A DNA stretch of 46,115 nt. Origin: Chitinophagales bacterium (lineage in GTDB: Bacteria > Bacteroidota > Bacteroidia > Chitinophagales > Chitinophagaceae). The notes under the pieces are model-generated. The model did no database searches. It was not told the origin of the DNA and saw only the letters and a program-made list of their open reading frames with translations. The stretch is taken from the NCBI GenBank assembly GCA_015655015.1, contig JAATFV010000069.1, positions 1-46,115 of the forward strand. Reading direction: 5' to 3'. The translations under genes were made by a program, and so were the position numbers. This document shows positions 7,981 to 16,524 of this stretch, piece after piece; the first letter of the stretch is position 1; every line of letters starts with the position of its first letter.

Positions 7981-9645
7981 TTACCATCCGGGGTTTTGCG
8001 TCAGGTTGGCATTCAACGCCCGCTCATCCCTCGGAATGGCCCATAAATAATGTTTGGGAGCGACAAAACTCCGGAGGTTGGCCCGGATATAACCATTGTC
8101 TACGCTGGGATCTGCAAACTTAGCGCCATGTACATAGCCATTCAGCACCGTTTCGGCTGTCTTCCACCGGCGGATATCGAAGATCCGCAATCCCTCCATG
8201 GCCAGCTCCGTCCTTCGTTCACGCCGGATGATGTCCCTGAACTGCGCCTGGCTGAGTGAGGCGTCATAGTTCAGAGCGGCAGGGTCCGTAAAGCCCGCCC
8301 GCACCCGCAACAGCTTGACCGTATTGTCCCAGGTACCCTGATCCAGGGCCGCCACTTCATTCTTCGCCTCCGCATACATCAGCAATACATCGGCATAACG
8401 GATCAGCATCAGGTCCAGACCGGAATTGAAATTGTTGGCCGTGGAATCATAATATTTCCGGACATAATATCCCGTGGGAGAAGACACCGACCCTGACTTG
8501 TACTCATCCGGGGCATTGGGATCGGGATCGCTGCCGGGTTTGATATAGATGGTCTTCAGACTGCCATCGTTCATCGGCCATTGATAGCGGTCATATACTA
8601 CCGTAGCCGCCAGCCTGGGATCACGGTTCTGATATGGATTGGATTCGTCATAACCCGACCCGGCATCCGCGATCGCCTTCCCATTGGTCATCAGGTAGTC
8701 ATTCACCAGCTCCTGCGTGGGCGCCAACCCGTTAAGACGCGCCCCCACCGAGATAGGTACAAAGTCGATAAAGCCGCCATAGGTCCGCAGGTCCGGAACA
8801 TACCCGCAGCTTAATACTACTTCGGAGTTATTTTCATTCTGAGGTTTGAAGAGGCCCGTATAAGACGGAAAGAGGGAATAGGTCCCATTGTCGGCAGTCC
8901 CGATCAGCCGTCCGCATTCGGTGACGACCTCAGCCCACCGGCTCTCATACAGCAATACCCTCGCCTTCAGGGCAATCGCCGCCCCTTTTGAGATCCGCCC
9001 GATATCCGCACCCGAATAGGAGGTGTTCACAGGTAAAATAGCGATCACGTCATCCAGCTCTTTCAGCACAAAGGCAATGACATCGGCCCGGGAATTTCGG
9101 GTGATGCTCTGCGACTCCGACACGCTCAGCGTTTTTGTCACCAGGGGCACGTCGCCATACCAGGTGGCCAGCTGGAAATGATGCAGGGCCCGGAGAAATC
9201 TTGCCTCCGCCTTCATCCGGTCCCGCAATCCCGCATTTATACCCGGCACCTGGTCTATATTTTCCAGCAGGGTATTGCTGGTCTTGATACCGGCATAATG
9301 AAACTTCCATTCATCATCCAGCCGGCCCAGCGACGGATCGTACACACCGCTGGAGATGGACAGCACGCCGTTGACATCACCCCTGCCCGCATAGGCATTG
9401 TCGGACAAGGCTTCATTATAGAAAAAATTGTTGTTGTTGTCCAGCATCTGGCCATAGGCGGTATTCAATACCAGGTTGGCCTTTTCCGTGGAAGTCCAGT
9501 AGTTCAGCTCTGTATAGCGGTCGGTGGGCGCGGTATCCATCTTATTGCAGGAAAGGACCAGCATCCCAATGAACAGCAACAGACTGACCGGGAGTCTCTT
9601 GCCGGCCAAAGCCGCTCTTCCGGTTTTTTTATTATCTATTTTCAT
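7981..9645 (-). CDS. RagB/SusD family nutrient-binding lipoprotein
   Basis: 554 residues, normal for SusD. The leader ends LVLSCNKMD, with lipidated C33. SusD hallmarks include the TPR-like helices (FLRALHHFQLATWYGDVPLV, ALKARVLLYESRWAEVVTECG) and the C-terminal signature IRRERRTELAMEGLRIFDIRRWKTAE followed by YLWAIPRDERALNANLTQNPGW. It caps the SusC transporter on the outer-membrane surface and binds oligosaccharide. Here the substrate is likely mannan fragments, judged from the GH76 neighbours. It starts 18 bp after susC and belongs to the same transcript. Confidence 0.95.
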   Translation of the reverse strand: MKIDNKKTGRAALAGKRLPVSLLLFIGMLVLSCNKMDTAPTDRYTELNYWTSTEKANLVLNTAYGQMLDNNNNFFYNEALSDNAYAGRGDVNGVLSISSGVYDPSLGRLDDEWKFHYAGIKTSNTLLENIDQVPGINAGLRDRMKAEARFLRALHHFQLATWYGDVPLVTKTLSVSESQSITRNSRADVIAFVLKELDDVIAILPVNTSYSGADIGRISKGAAIALKARVLLYESRWAEVVTECGRLIGTADNGTYSLFPSYTGLFKPQNENNSEVVLSCGYVPDLRTYGGFIDFVPISVGARLNGLAPTQELVNDYLMTNGKAIADAGSGYDESNPYQNRDPRLAATVVYDRYQWPMNDGSLKTIYIKPGSDPDPNAPDEYKSGSVSSPTGYYVRKYYDSTANNFNSGLDLMLIRYADVLLMYAEAKNEVAALDQGTWDNTVKLLRVRAGFTDPAALNYDASLSQAQFRDIIRRERRTELAMEGLRIFDIRRWKTAETVLNGYVHGAKFADPSVDNGYIRANLRSFVAPKHYLWAIPRDERALNANLTQNPGW

Positions 9646-9663
9646 ATTAATTCTGTTAGCCTT

Positions 9664-12600
9664 TTAAAAAGTTACATCCAGTCCGAATCCATAATAGAGC
9701 AGCGTGGGATAAGAACGCCCGCTGTTGGCCCCGTTCGTTGCATTTAAATTATTGCCGGAGTTATTGGGTCCATTATGGAATTCGGAAGATTCGGGATCGA
9801 TAAATCTGTTTTTTGTAATGGTGAGCAGGTTCTGACCGGTGAGATAGGCCCGCAGCTTCTGAATGCCCATTCGTTTCGAGATCGCCGGCGATAAGGTATA
9901 CCCGATCTGGACGTTCTTCAACCGGGCATAGGCTGCATTCAGCACGGACAGGTCCGACCCCTTCCGGAAATTATTGGTATTGCTGGCGCTGCCGTTGATA
10001 GCCAGCCGCGGATATTTGGCATTCGGATTATCCGGTCTCCAATAATCCAGCTGATGCTCGAACATGGTGTAAGAATAATTGACATGAAAAGGCTCGAGCA
10101 GCTCACCCCGCAGCGCCATATCCCGCTGACCCACTCCCTGGATCAGCAGCCCCAGGTCCAGGTCCTTCCAGGTCAGCGAATAAGTAAGTCCAAAAATATA
10201 ATGGGGGAAAGGGTTGCCCAGGACATAACGGTCATTGTCGTCGATGACGCCGTCCCCGTTCTTATCCTTGTAAGCGATGTCTCCGGGAGCTACGGCCAGG
10301 CCGGTGAAACGAGGTCGGTTTTCCACGTCTTTCAGGTTCTGAAAATACCCGTCGCGTTTATAACCCACATAAGAGGCGATCGGTATTCCCTTGCCATAGA
10401 GGACCTGTAATTCTTCCAGGGACTGCAGCCGGTCCTGGTCATTGGCCATCTTCACGATCTCATTATTCGTATTGCCGATATTGATGCCGATGGTATGATG
10501 CAGCGCCCGGCCTGCAATAGTATAAGAGATGCTGGTTTCCCACCCTTTGTTCCGGACGGAAGCGATGTTGTAATCCACCGTCCCGCCGCCATAAGTGCCA
10601 GGCAGATTGGGCTGCATAAGGATATTCTTCGTCAGCTTGTTGAAATAATCAAAGGTCACATTCACCCTGTTATTGAGCAGACCGGCATCCACTCCGATAT
10701 TCAGCGTATTGGCCACTTCCCATTTGATATCAGGATTGGCGACATTGAATCCCGTGCCGGAGACAGCCGTGTTGTTAAAGCCATACATATTGGCGTAGAC
10801 GGTATACGTCGTCTGGTATTGATAGTTGCCGACGTTCTGATTACCCAGTAATCCATAAGAGCCCCGGAGCTTTAGCTCGTTGAGCGTATGGGAGATGCCG
10901 GCCTGCTGGTAGAAGTCTTCCCGGCTGATACGCCAGGCAGCAGAGACGGAAGGAAAATACCCCCAGCGATTTTGTTTGGCGAATTTGGAAGATTCGTCGG
11001 CCCGGAAACTTCCTTCCAGGAAATATTTGTCATCGTAGGAATAAGAGGCCCGGCCGATGATGGAATTGAGGCTGTTCTGTGCAGTGCCCTGGGGCGTGAT
11101 CTGCTGGTCGCCGATATTGGCGATGGTAGCAGACTGGGGAAGGTTCAGATCGGGCGAGGTATAATTCAGGACCACCTTATTGGACTTACCCGTGAAAGAT
11201 TCATTGGTGGCGCCGCCCAGCAGCTGAACATGATGCTTGCCGAAATCCCTTATATATTCCAACAGCAGCTGCGTGTTCAGGAAAAGGTTCTTGGTATTCT
11301 GATCCCCGGTGACATTACCCAGGGCATTGCCATATACGCCGCCGGGAGCCGATCCTACCGCCTGTCCCTCCCGGTAGAAAGGAACATATTGAGTCACATA
11401 ATATTCATGGTTGGCATCCAGCGTCCCGCCAAAGACGCCTCTCAGGGTCAGCCCCTTCACGATCTTCACCGATGCCGTCAGACTACCCGTCAGGTCATCG
11501 TTGTCATAATCCCGGAACCCGCCCTGCTCCAGGATGCCCAGGGGGTTGAACTGCGCCAGCACGTCGTTGATGAGGTATCTCCCCAACGAGTCTTTCAGCT
11601 TGTAATAGGGCGGTGTCCTTTCCGCATCCACTACCAGGGTGCCCGTGGAATAAGAGTGGTCGCGGATATGGGTTTTGGAATAAGCAATGATGCTGGACAG
11701 CTTCAGCCGGCCCACTTCATTGGAAAGGTTCATCCGGAAATTATAACGCTTCAGCCCTTTGGCGGGGCCGACGAAATTGCTCTCCTGGTCCATGTAGCCC
11801 AGGGATACAAGATAGGATGATTTATCCCGGCCGCCACTGAGGCTGAGATTGTGATTCTGCTGGAGAGCGTTCTGGAAGATGGAATTAAGGAACCAGGGCT
11901 CATCGCCCTCTTCTTTCCGTTGCTCGATATCCAGTGGAGAATAATAAGGCGTTTGTCCCGATCCGGCATTCACAATGGCCTCGTCTTTCAGGATCATATT
12001 TTCCCAGCCTTTCACCGGCTTCATCCAGAAATGCGGTTTCACCACGCTGAGAATGCCGTTGTAGGCCAGGGTGCCGTCCCCCTTTTTTCCTTTTTTTGTC
12101 GTGATGAGGATCACCCCGTTGGCAGACCTCGATCCGTAAATGGCCGCAGAGCCTGCATCCTTCAGGACAGAGATGTTATCGATATCATTTGGATTGAGCA
12201 GGTTGAGATCTCCGCCTACCAGTCCATCGATCACCACCAGCGGAGTATTATCCCCCAGGGTGCCGATACCGCGGATGTTGATATTGACGCCCTGCCCCGG
12301 CTCAAAGCTGGTCTGCTGGATCGTGAGGCTGGGAGCCGCACCCTGCAGAGCCTGCGACAAATTGGGGGCCGCACGGCCTTCAAGGACCGAGGAACGGATC
12401 ACATCGACGCCTCCCGAAAGGCTTACTTTTTTTTGCGTGCCGTAACCCACTACTACCACTTCGCCCAGCGACTTGTCCAGCAGCACCATAGTGACGGTAA
12501 GATCGGCGGAAGAAACTGCCGCCTCCTTTATTTCATACCCTACATAGGAGAAGGTCAGGACTCCTTCCAGCCGGGGGATCTTCAATTGAAAATTGCCGGC

Positions 12601-13137
12601 ATTGTCTGTGATCGTATGCTGGCTCTCATTCTTCCATTCCACGGAGACGCCCGCCAGCGGATTTCCTTTCTCATCCAGGACCTTCCCCCTGACAGTTACC
12701 CATGCAGAAGTATCCCTGGCGCCGCCCGGCGGAAGCGCGTTTATCAACGGCCGGGATGAAGGAAGAGCGCGCAGCAGGATCTTATCTCCTGAGATCTCAT
12801 ATTTCAATTGGAGAGGCGAAAAGATCTTATAAAGGGCATCATTAACTGTCTTCTTCCTTACAGTCACGGAGAATTTTCGCGTGATATCCAGATCGTCATT
12901 GGAGTAGACAAAGGAGAGGCCGCTTTGCTTTTCGAATTGCGCGAGGATCCACTTCAGCGGTTGATCCTTGCAGATGATGGAGATACTGTTGGATTGTTTC
13001 CCTTGTTCGGGATATTTTTTTCCCGTGTTCGCCGGCAGCACCGTCGGCAGGAATAATATCCACACAATAAAAAGCAGTCGTTGATGGCGCCGGCACACAT
13101 GACCGGTCCCATGAGTATGAATGATCATACGCAGCAA
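9664..13137 (-). CDS. SusC/RagA TonB-linked outer-membrane transporter with STN signalling domain
   Basis: 1,157 residues. In order: signal peptide about 1-36; secretin/TonB N-terminal (STN) domain about 50-125 (SISIICKDQPLKWILAQFEKQ type); carboxypeptidase-regulatory domain about 146-222 (VRGKVLDEKGNPLAGVSV); TonB-box-like GEVVVVGYGTQKK near 225-237; plug domain ending SVLKDAGSAAIYGSRSANG; 22-strand-type barrel to the terminal FGLDVTF. The STN domain means this transporter can pass a substrate signal to a FecR anti-sigma factor, and such a factor is encoded 20 bp upstream. Transport is energised by TonB-ExbBD. It pairs with the downstream SusD. Confidence 0.95.
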   Translation of the reverse strand: MLRMIIHTHGTGHVCRRHQRLLFIVWILFLPTVLPANTGKKYPEQGKQSNSISIICKDQPLKWILAQFEKQSGLSFVYSNDDLDITRKFSVTVRKKTVNDALYKIFSPLQLKYEISGDKILLRALPSSRPLINALPPGGARDTSAWVTVRGKVLDEKGNPLAGVSVEWKNESQHTITDNAGNFQLKIPRLEGVLTFSYVGYEIKEAAVSSADLTVTMVLLDKSLGEVVVVGYGTQKKVSLSGGVDVIRSSVLEGRAAPNLSQALQGAAPSLTIQQTSFEPGQGVNINIRGIGTLGDNTPLVVIDGLVGGDLNLLNPNDIDNISVLKDAGSAAIYGSRSANGVILITTKKGKKGDGTLAYNGILSVVKPHFWMKPVKGWENMILKDEAIVNAGSGQTPYYSPLDIEQRKEEGDEPWFLNSIFQNALQQNHNLSLSGGRDKSSYLVSLGYMDQESNFVGPAKGLKRYNFRMNLSNEVGRLKLSSIIAYSKTHIRDHSYSTGTLVVDAERTPPYYKLKDSLGRYLINDVLAQFNPLGILEQGGFRDYDNDDLTGSLTASVKIVKGLTLRGVFGGTLDANHEYYVTQYVPFYREGQAVGSAPGGVYGNALGNVTGDQNTKNLFLNTQLLLEYIRDFGKHHVQLLGGATNESFTGKSNKVVLNYTSPDLNLPQSATIANIGDQQITPQGTAQNSLNSIIGRASYSYDDKYFLEGSFRADESSKFAKQNRWGYFPSVSAAWRISREDFYQQAGISHTLNELKLRGSYGLLGNQNVGNYQYQTTYTVYANMYGFNNTAVSGTGFNVANPDIKWEVANTLNIGVDAGLLNNRVNVTFDYFNKLTKNILMQPNLPGTYGGGTVDYNIASVRNKGWETSISYTIAGRALHHTIGINIGNTNNEIVKMANDQDRLQSLEELQVLYGKGIPIASYVGYKRDGYFQNLKDVENRPRFTGLAVAPGDIAYKDKNGDGVIDDNDRYVLGNPFPHYIFGLTYSLTWKDLDLGLLIQGVGQRDMALRGELLEPFHVNYSYTMFEHQLDYWRPDNPNAKYPRLAINGSASNTNNFRKGSDLSVLNAAYARLKNVQIGYTLSPAISKRMGIQKLRAYLTGQNLLTITKNRFIDPESSEFHNGPNNSGNNLNATNGANSGRSYPTLLYYGFGLDVTF

Positions 13138-13157
13138 TCGTTTAGATGTAAAAAAAA

Positions 13158-14318
13158 TTATTTGATCTCTATAAACTTATCTGTCACCGAATAATAGAAG
13201 GTTTTTACCCTTCTGAGCGTCGACAATATTTCTTCTTCCGTGTTATTTTTAAAGGTGGCCGTATACCGGTATTGTGCCATGGCAGCATTCCTGAATTTTA
13301 TGGGTTTTCCAAAAGACCTTTCCAGCTCCACCGCTATTTTTCCGAGAGATTCATTGTTGAAAGCCATGACCCCGTTAATCCAATCCCTGTCGGCTGCCGC
13401 ATCGGTTGGCCCGACATTCACCACGCCGGATCCGAAATGGTACACTGCTTTCCTTTCCGACGTGAGATAAAAGCTGTCGGCAGCAGACCCGTCGGCAGCA
13501 GACCCGTCGGCAGCAGACCCGTCGGCAGCAGACCCGTCGGCAGCAGACCCGCCGGCAGGCGAGGTAACAGCCCCGGTGGCAGGAATAAAAGCTACACGGC
13601 CCGTAGCCACAGAAGTCGTCATCCACTCTTCATCGTCATAGGCCCTGATATCGAAAGAGGTCCCCAGCACATGAACATTCCCTTTCGGCAAATGCACGAC
13701 GAACGGACGCTGGGGATTCCGGGCGATCTCAAAAAAAGCTTCCCCTTCCAGGTAAACCTCCCGCAGGCCCGCCTGGAAAGAAGTTGGATATTTCAGGCGG
13801 CTATCCGCATTCAGCCAGATCTTGCTGCCATCCGAAAGCGTAATGACAGAACGGATCCCCTTCTGATTATATTTCTCCACCAATTCCGTCTTCAGAGAAT
13901 GCCGCATGATCAGCCAGATACTTAACGCAAGGAGCGGGATCAGGGCAGCCGCTGCGAAAAGGCGCCTCCATCCGATCTTTCTTGCCGTTATTTCAACGGC
14001 AGCTTCCTGACCGCGATAGAAGTCCGTGGCCGTCCATTCATTAACCACGTGCTGACTCCCGCTGTGCTCGCTGGTCGTCAACGGCGGATTTCCAATCCTC
14101 CCCCATACCTTGCCCAGAGCGGCCTCTTCATTGATCGCTAAAGGGGCGCCCTCTTTCCAGTAAATAGATAATTTTTCGAATAAAGAACGGTAGGACTCAT
14201 GGGCGGCAACCTGCAGCCGGAGCTTTTCTGACTCTTCCGGGAGATGATTGCCGGAGAGCACTTTTATAGCAAGCAATATGAATTGTTCCTCGTTCAAAAA
14301 GATCCTCTTTATAAGCAA
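13158..14318 (-). CDS. FecR family anti-sigma factor
   Basis: 386 residues. The N-terminal cytoplasmic part (1-115) should bind the ECF sigma factor. One membrane helix at about 118-137 is followed by the periplasmic FecR domain (SVITLSDGSKIWLNADSRLKYP, VYLEGEAFFEIARNPQRPF, VLGTSFDIRAY) and a C-terminal STN-like DUF4974 domain (FNNESLGKIAVELERSFGKPI to the end). It transduces the signal from the STN domain of SusC across the inner membrane. Residues about 257-281 are a GSAAD pentapeptide expansion between FecR strands; this is a recent-looking 15-bp duplication. It starts 39 bp after the sigma gene. Confidence 0.93.
   Translation of the reverse strand: MLIKRIFLNEEQFILLAIKVLSGNHLPEESEKLRLQVAAHESYRSLFEKLSIYWKEGAPLAINEEAALGKVWGRIGNPPLTTSEHSGSQHVVNEWTATDFYRGQEAAVEITARKIGWRRLFAAAALIPLLALSIWLIMRHSLKTELVEKYNQKGIRSVITLSDGSKIWLNADSRLKYPTSFQAGLREVYLEGEAFFEIARNPQRPFVVHLPKGNVHVLGTSFDIRAYDDEEWMTTSVATGRVAFIPATGAVTSPAGGSAADGSAADGSAADGSAADGSAADSFYLTSERKAVYHFGSGVVNVGPTDAAADRDWINGVMAFNNESLGKIAVELERSFGKPIKFRNAAMAQYRYTATFKNNTEEEILSTLRRVKTFYYSVTDKFIEIK
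13476..13560 (-). repeat. 15-bp perfect tandem repeat (GSAAD) in fecR
   Basis: Five identical 15-bp units GTCGGCAGCAGACCC from 13476 to 13550 on the plus strand and a degenerate sixth to 13560. Perfect identity, including silent positions, indicates very recent expansion and a locus likely to vary in copy number. Each unit adds five residues without frameshift. Confidence 0.95.
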
Positions 14319-14357
14319 GGACAGGAAAAAGAAAAAAACTACGTACAGGATGGAAAT

Positions 14358-14990
14358 TTATTTTAGAGGCAGCCGGGAGATCATTCCCAGTAAGAGTAAC
14401 AGCTCGCGTCCCCTTCCCTTTTCAGTATCCGGCTGGCCAGGCTGATCCGACAAAATGACCTTGAGCTTTTTAACTGCCCGGTAGAGCTGCGTTTCCACGG
14501 TTCGGGGAGAGATATGCAGGATCTCAGCTACCTCCCGGAAAGGAAGGCTGTCCTCCTTTATCATCTTAAATATCAGCCTGCATTGCTCCGGCAATTGCTC
14601 CACCGCCATATGCAGACGATGCATCAGCTCTTTCATTTCCAGGTTCTTCTGACTATTGGCCGTATCATGAAATCCCGTCTCGCCATGTATGTCCAGCTGG
14701 AGATGTACGACGGAATATTTTTCGCAATAATTGATACATCCGTTCTTGACAGCAACGTAGAGGTACACTTCGAGGTTCCGGACCTCATGGAGAGTGGATC
14801 TTTTTTCCCAGACCTTTACAAATATATCGGAGACGATCTCTTCAGCCGCTTCCCGGGTATGAACGAACTGAATGGCAAATCGCACCAGCCTGGAATAATA
14901 GTGCCGGAATAAACTATTGAACGAAGGAGTATCGGAAGCTCCGATCCCATCCTGCCAGATCCTGATCATATGGTTAGCAGCGGCACACAT
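14358..14990 (-). CDS. ECF RNA polymerase sigma factor of a sus-like operon
   Basis: 210 residues from the chosen start. Sigma region 2 is seen in FNSLFRHYYSRLVRFAIQFV and AAEEIVSDIFVKVWEKR, and region 4 in VEQLPEQCRLIFKMIKEDSLPFREVAEILHISPRTVETQLYRAVKKLK. It directs transcription of the adjacent SusC/D operon when released by FecR. The frame stays open to 15083, but a good promoter (15018-15048) lies inside that extension, so translation from ATG 14990, or 14969, is more likely. Both give a normal ECF length. It is the first gene of the operon, so positive autoregulation is plausible. Confidence 0.9.
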   Translation of the reverse strand: MCAAANHMIRIWQDGIGASDTPSFNSLFRHYYSRLVRFAIQFVHTREAAEEIVSDIFVKVWEKRSTLHEVRNLEVYLYVAVKNGCINYCEKYSVVHLQLDIHGETGFHDTANSQKNLEMKELMHRLHMAVEQLPEQCRLIFKMIKEDSLPFREVAEILHISPRTVETQLYRAVKKLKVILSDQPGQPDTEKGRGRELLLLLGMISRLPLK

Positions 14991-15017
14991 TGCAAGTAAT
15001 TCATCTGTGTTGGAAAC

Positions 15018-15048
15018 CGAAAGTACGATATTATACGAACCCGCCAAA
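15018..15048 (-). promoter_or_regulatory. Bacteroidota-type promoter for the ECF sigma gene
   Basis: On the minus strand TTTG (15048-15045), a 19-bp spacer, then TACTTTCG (15025-15018), one mismatch from TAnnTTTG. Transcription would begin near 15012, about 22 nt before ATG 14990. It decides the start codon of the sigma gene. Confidence 0.55.
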
Positions 15049-15060
15049 TTTGAGCTGCAA

Positions 15061-15092
15061 GCGGCAAGCTGATAAAGCGGCAAGCTGATAGG
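15061..15092. repeat. 16-bp tandem repeat upstream of the sigma promoter
   Basis: Two units, 15061-15076 and 15077-15092, of GCGGCAAGCTGATA plus AA or GG, between the DUF5009 stop and the sigma promoter. The core GCGGCAAGC recurs in the 18-bp repeat at 29520-29609. Confidence 0.85.
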
Positions 15093-15101
15093 CGGATGTA
15101 C

Positions 15102-16460
15102 TTAAAGCGCCAGCCGCATCCCCTTCTTCTCCAGCCAGCCGGCAATCCGGATGATCACCCAGGCATAGATCAGCGCCTTAAGGATCCCGACCCCTCCCGT
15201 ACGCAACGCCAAAGGCAGGCTGCTGCCGCTTCCGCAAAGATTAAAAATAGCATTATGAATATAAGGCAGGAGATAACAGGTCAGCGTACTCGTGCTGGCA
15301 GGGCGAATGGACCGCATCCAGTTTTGCTTCCCTTTCAGATCCACCAGGTAGAGCAGGAAAATGTAAAAAGCAATGCTGATCGCCGTGCAGATCAGTATCC
15401 AGGAGGCCGTATCCCTTTCCTTGGAGATCCCCCAGAAAGGCCTTAAGGCAATACCGGCCCCCATCAGGATCAGTACAACAGTGGCCAGCACCAGGATGCC
15501 CTGTTCGGTCTGCCCCTCCTTCGTTACCCGCCGGTACAGCACCGAAGTCAAAATACCAGCCATGGTGAAGGCGATCAGGTCTCCGCTATCCAGGAACCAG
15601 ACATAAGCCTTTACAGGATTCAGAAATTCCAGCCAGCCGGACATATTGGCGATATTGAACAATACGCACAAGACAAATAAGCCGGCGAATACCCTTAGTT
15701 TTTCTCCGGCAAAAAGGTAAACAGAGGCGCCTACCAGGTACGACCATCCGATAATCCCCAGGGTGCCATACCAGTCGGGCTGCATCCAGGTATGATGCCC
15801 GTCTGTATTACCCCGGAATAACAAAGCCAGCATAGTGAGTAAAAAAATGCCCAGCCCCTTTAAAACCTGCTTTTTCTTTTTGGAGAAAGAAGACGGATAA
15901 TCCAGCCAGATCAGGAAAAAGGCGAGGGTAATGCCGATCTGCCACCAGGGCTTGGGCAGAACGGATGAGACCGTATCATAAGTGTCCAGGTTCACCTGGA
16001 AGATACCCATCACCAGCAAGGCGGCCGACCGCGAAAGAATATGCTGAAAAGTCTTTTTCTTCGAAAGCCCCCTGGATCTTTTTGTCTGCATGGCGAAAGG
16101 AATAGCCAGCCCTACGATGAACAGGAAGGCGGGAGCCACCGTATCCGCCAGGCCAAGCTTGTCTTCCGTCTCTCCGGCATGTCCCAGCCATCCCGGTACT
16201 TTATACAGAGACCAGAGATTATTCACAAAAATCATCAGGAATAGGGTGATCGCACGAAAAGCATCTACCGAAGCCAGACGACGTGACGGAAGCCGCTGCG
16301 GGCTGAACAGCCTCTCATACAACCCGGCCGCCCCGGTCTCTGCAGCAGGAAGCTGCAGGAACTCCGGTACAGGCCTGGTGAATTCCGGTACGGTCCCGTT
16401 CAGCTCCCCTACACGACTATTCGGCTCCGCTGCATAACATGGGTCGATTGAATTTGGCAT
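15102..16460 (-). CDS. DUF5009 / heparan-alpha-glucosaminide N-acetyltransferase-like membrane protein
   Basis: 452 residues with about 10-12 predicted membrane helices. The signature at about 60-100 (RLASVDAFRAITLFLMIFVNN, then GLADTVAPAFLFIVGLAIPFAM) is that of the DUF5009/HGSNAT-type acyltransferase family, whose members are thought to move acyl groups across the membrane onto sugars. The N-terminal 55 residues are non-conserved and include a doubled heptad (TVPEFTR, PVPEFLQ) from a 21-bp duplication at 16359-16400; a start nearer residue 50 is possible. The gene ends only 18 bp from the open extension of the sigma frame, but the sigma promoter suggests a separate transcript. A role in modifying imported glycans is inference. 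Confidence 0.82.
   Translation of the reverse strand: MPNSIDPCYAAEPNSRVGELNGTVPEFTRPVPEFLQLPAAETGAAGLYERLFSPQRLPSRRLASVDAFRAITLFLMIFVNNLWSLYKVPGWLGHAGETEDKLGLADTVAPAFLFIVGLAIPFAMQTKRSRGLSKKKTFQHILSRSAALLVMGIFQVNLDTYDTVSSVLPKPWWQIGITLAFFLIWLDYPSSFSKKKKQVLKGLGIFLLTMLALLFRGNTDGHHTWMQPDWYGTLGIIGWSYLVGASVYLFAGEKLRVFAGLFVLCVLFNIANMSGWLEFLNPVKAYVWFLDSGDLIAFTMAGILTSVLYRRVTKEGQTEQGILVLATVVLILMGAGIALRPFWGISKERDTASWILICTAISIAFYIFLLYLVDLKGKQNWMRSIRPASTSTLTCYLLPYIHNAIFNLCGSGSSLPLALRTGGVGILKALIYAWVIIRIAGWLEKKGMRLAL
16359..16400 (-). repeat. 21-bp in-frame duplication in the DUF5009 gene
   Basis: Units 16359-16379 and 16380-16400 share the core CCGGTAC and encode PVPEFLQ and TVPEFTR in the non-conserved N-terminal region. 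Confidence 0.6.
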
Positions 16461-16482
16461 AGACTATATCCCAGAGCCTTTG

Positions 16483-16513
16483 CAAATATTGAACCATTCA
16501 TTTCCCCCGGCAA
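16483..16513 (-). promoter_or_regulatory. Possible promoter for the DUF5009 gene
   Basis: Minus strand TTG (16513-16511), 20-bp spacer, AATATTTG (16490-16483), one mismatch from TAnnTTTG. It lies in the 64-bp gap between the carboxylesterase stop and the DUF5009 start. Confidence 0.35.
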
Positions 16514-16524
16514 TTAAAGTGTGA

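Noticed and set aside
14991..15083. N-terminal extension of the ECF sigma factor
   Set aside because: It contains the predicted promoter and a repeat unit; normal ECF length is reached from 14990.
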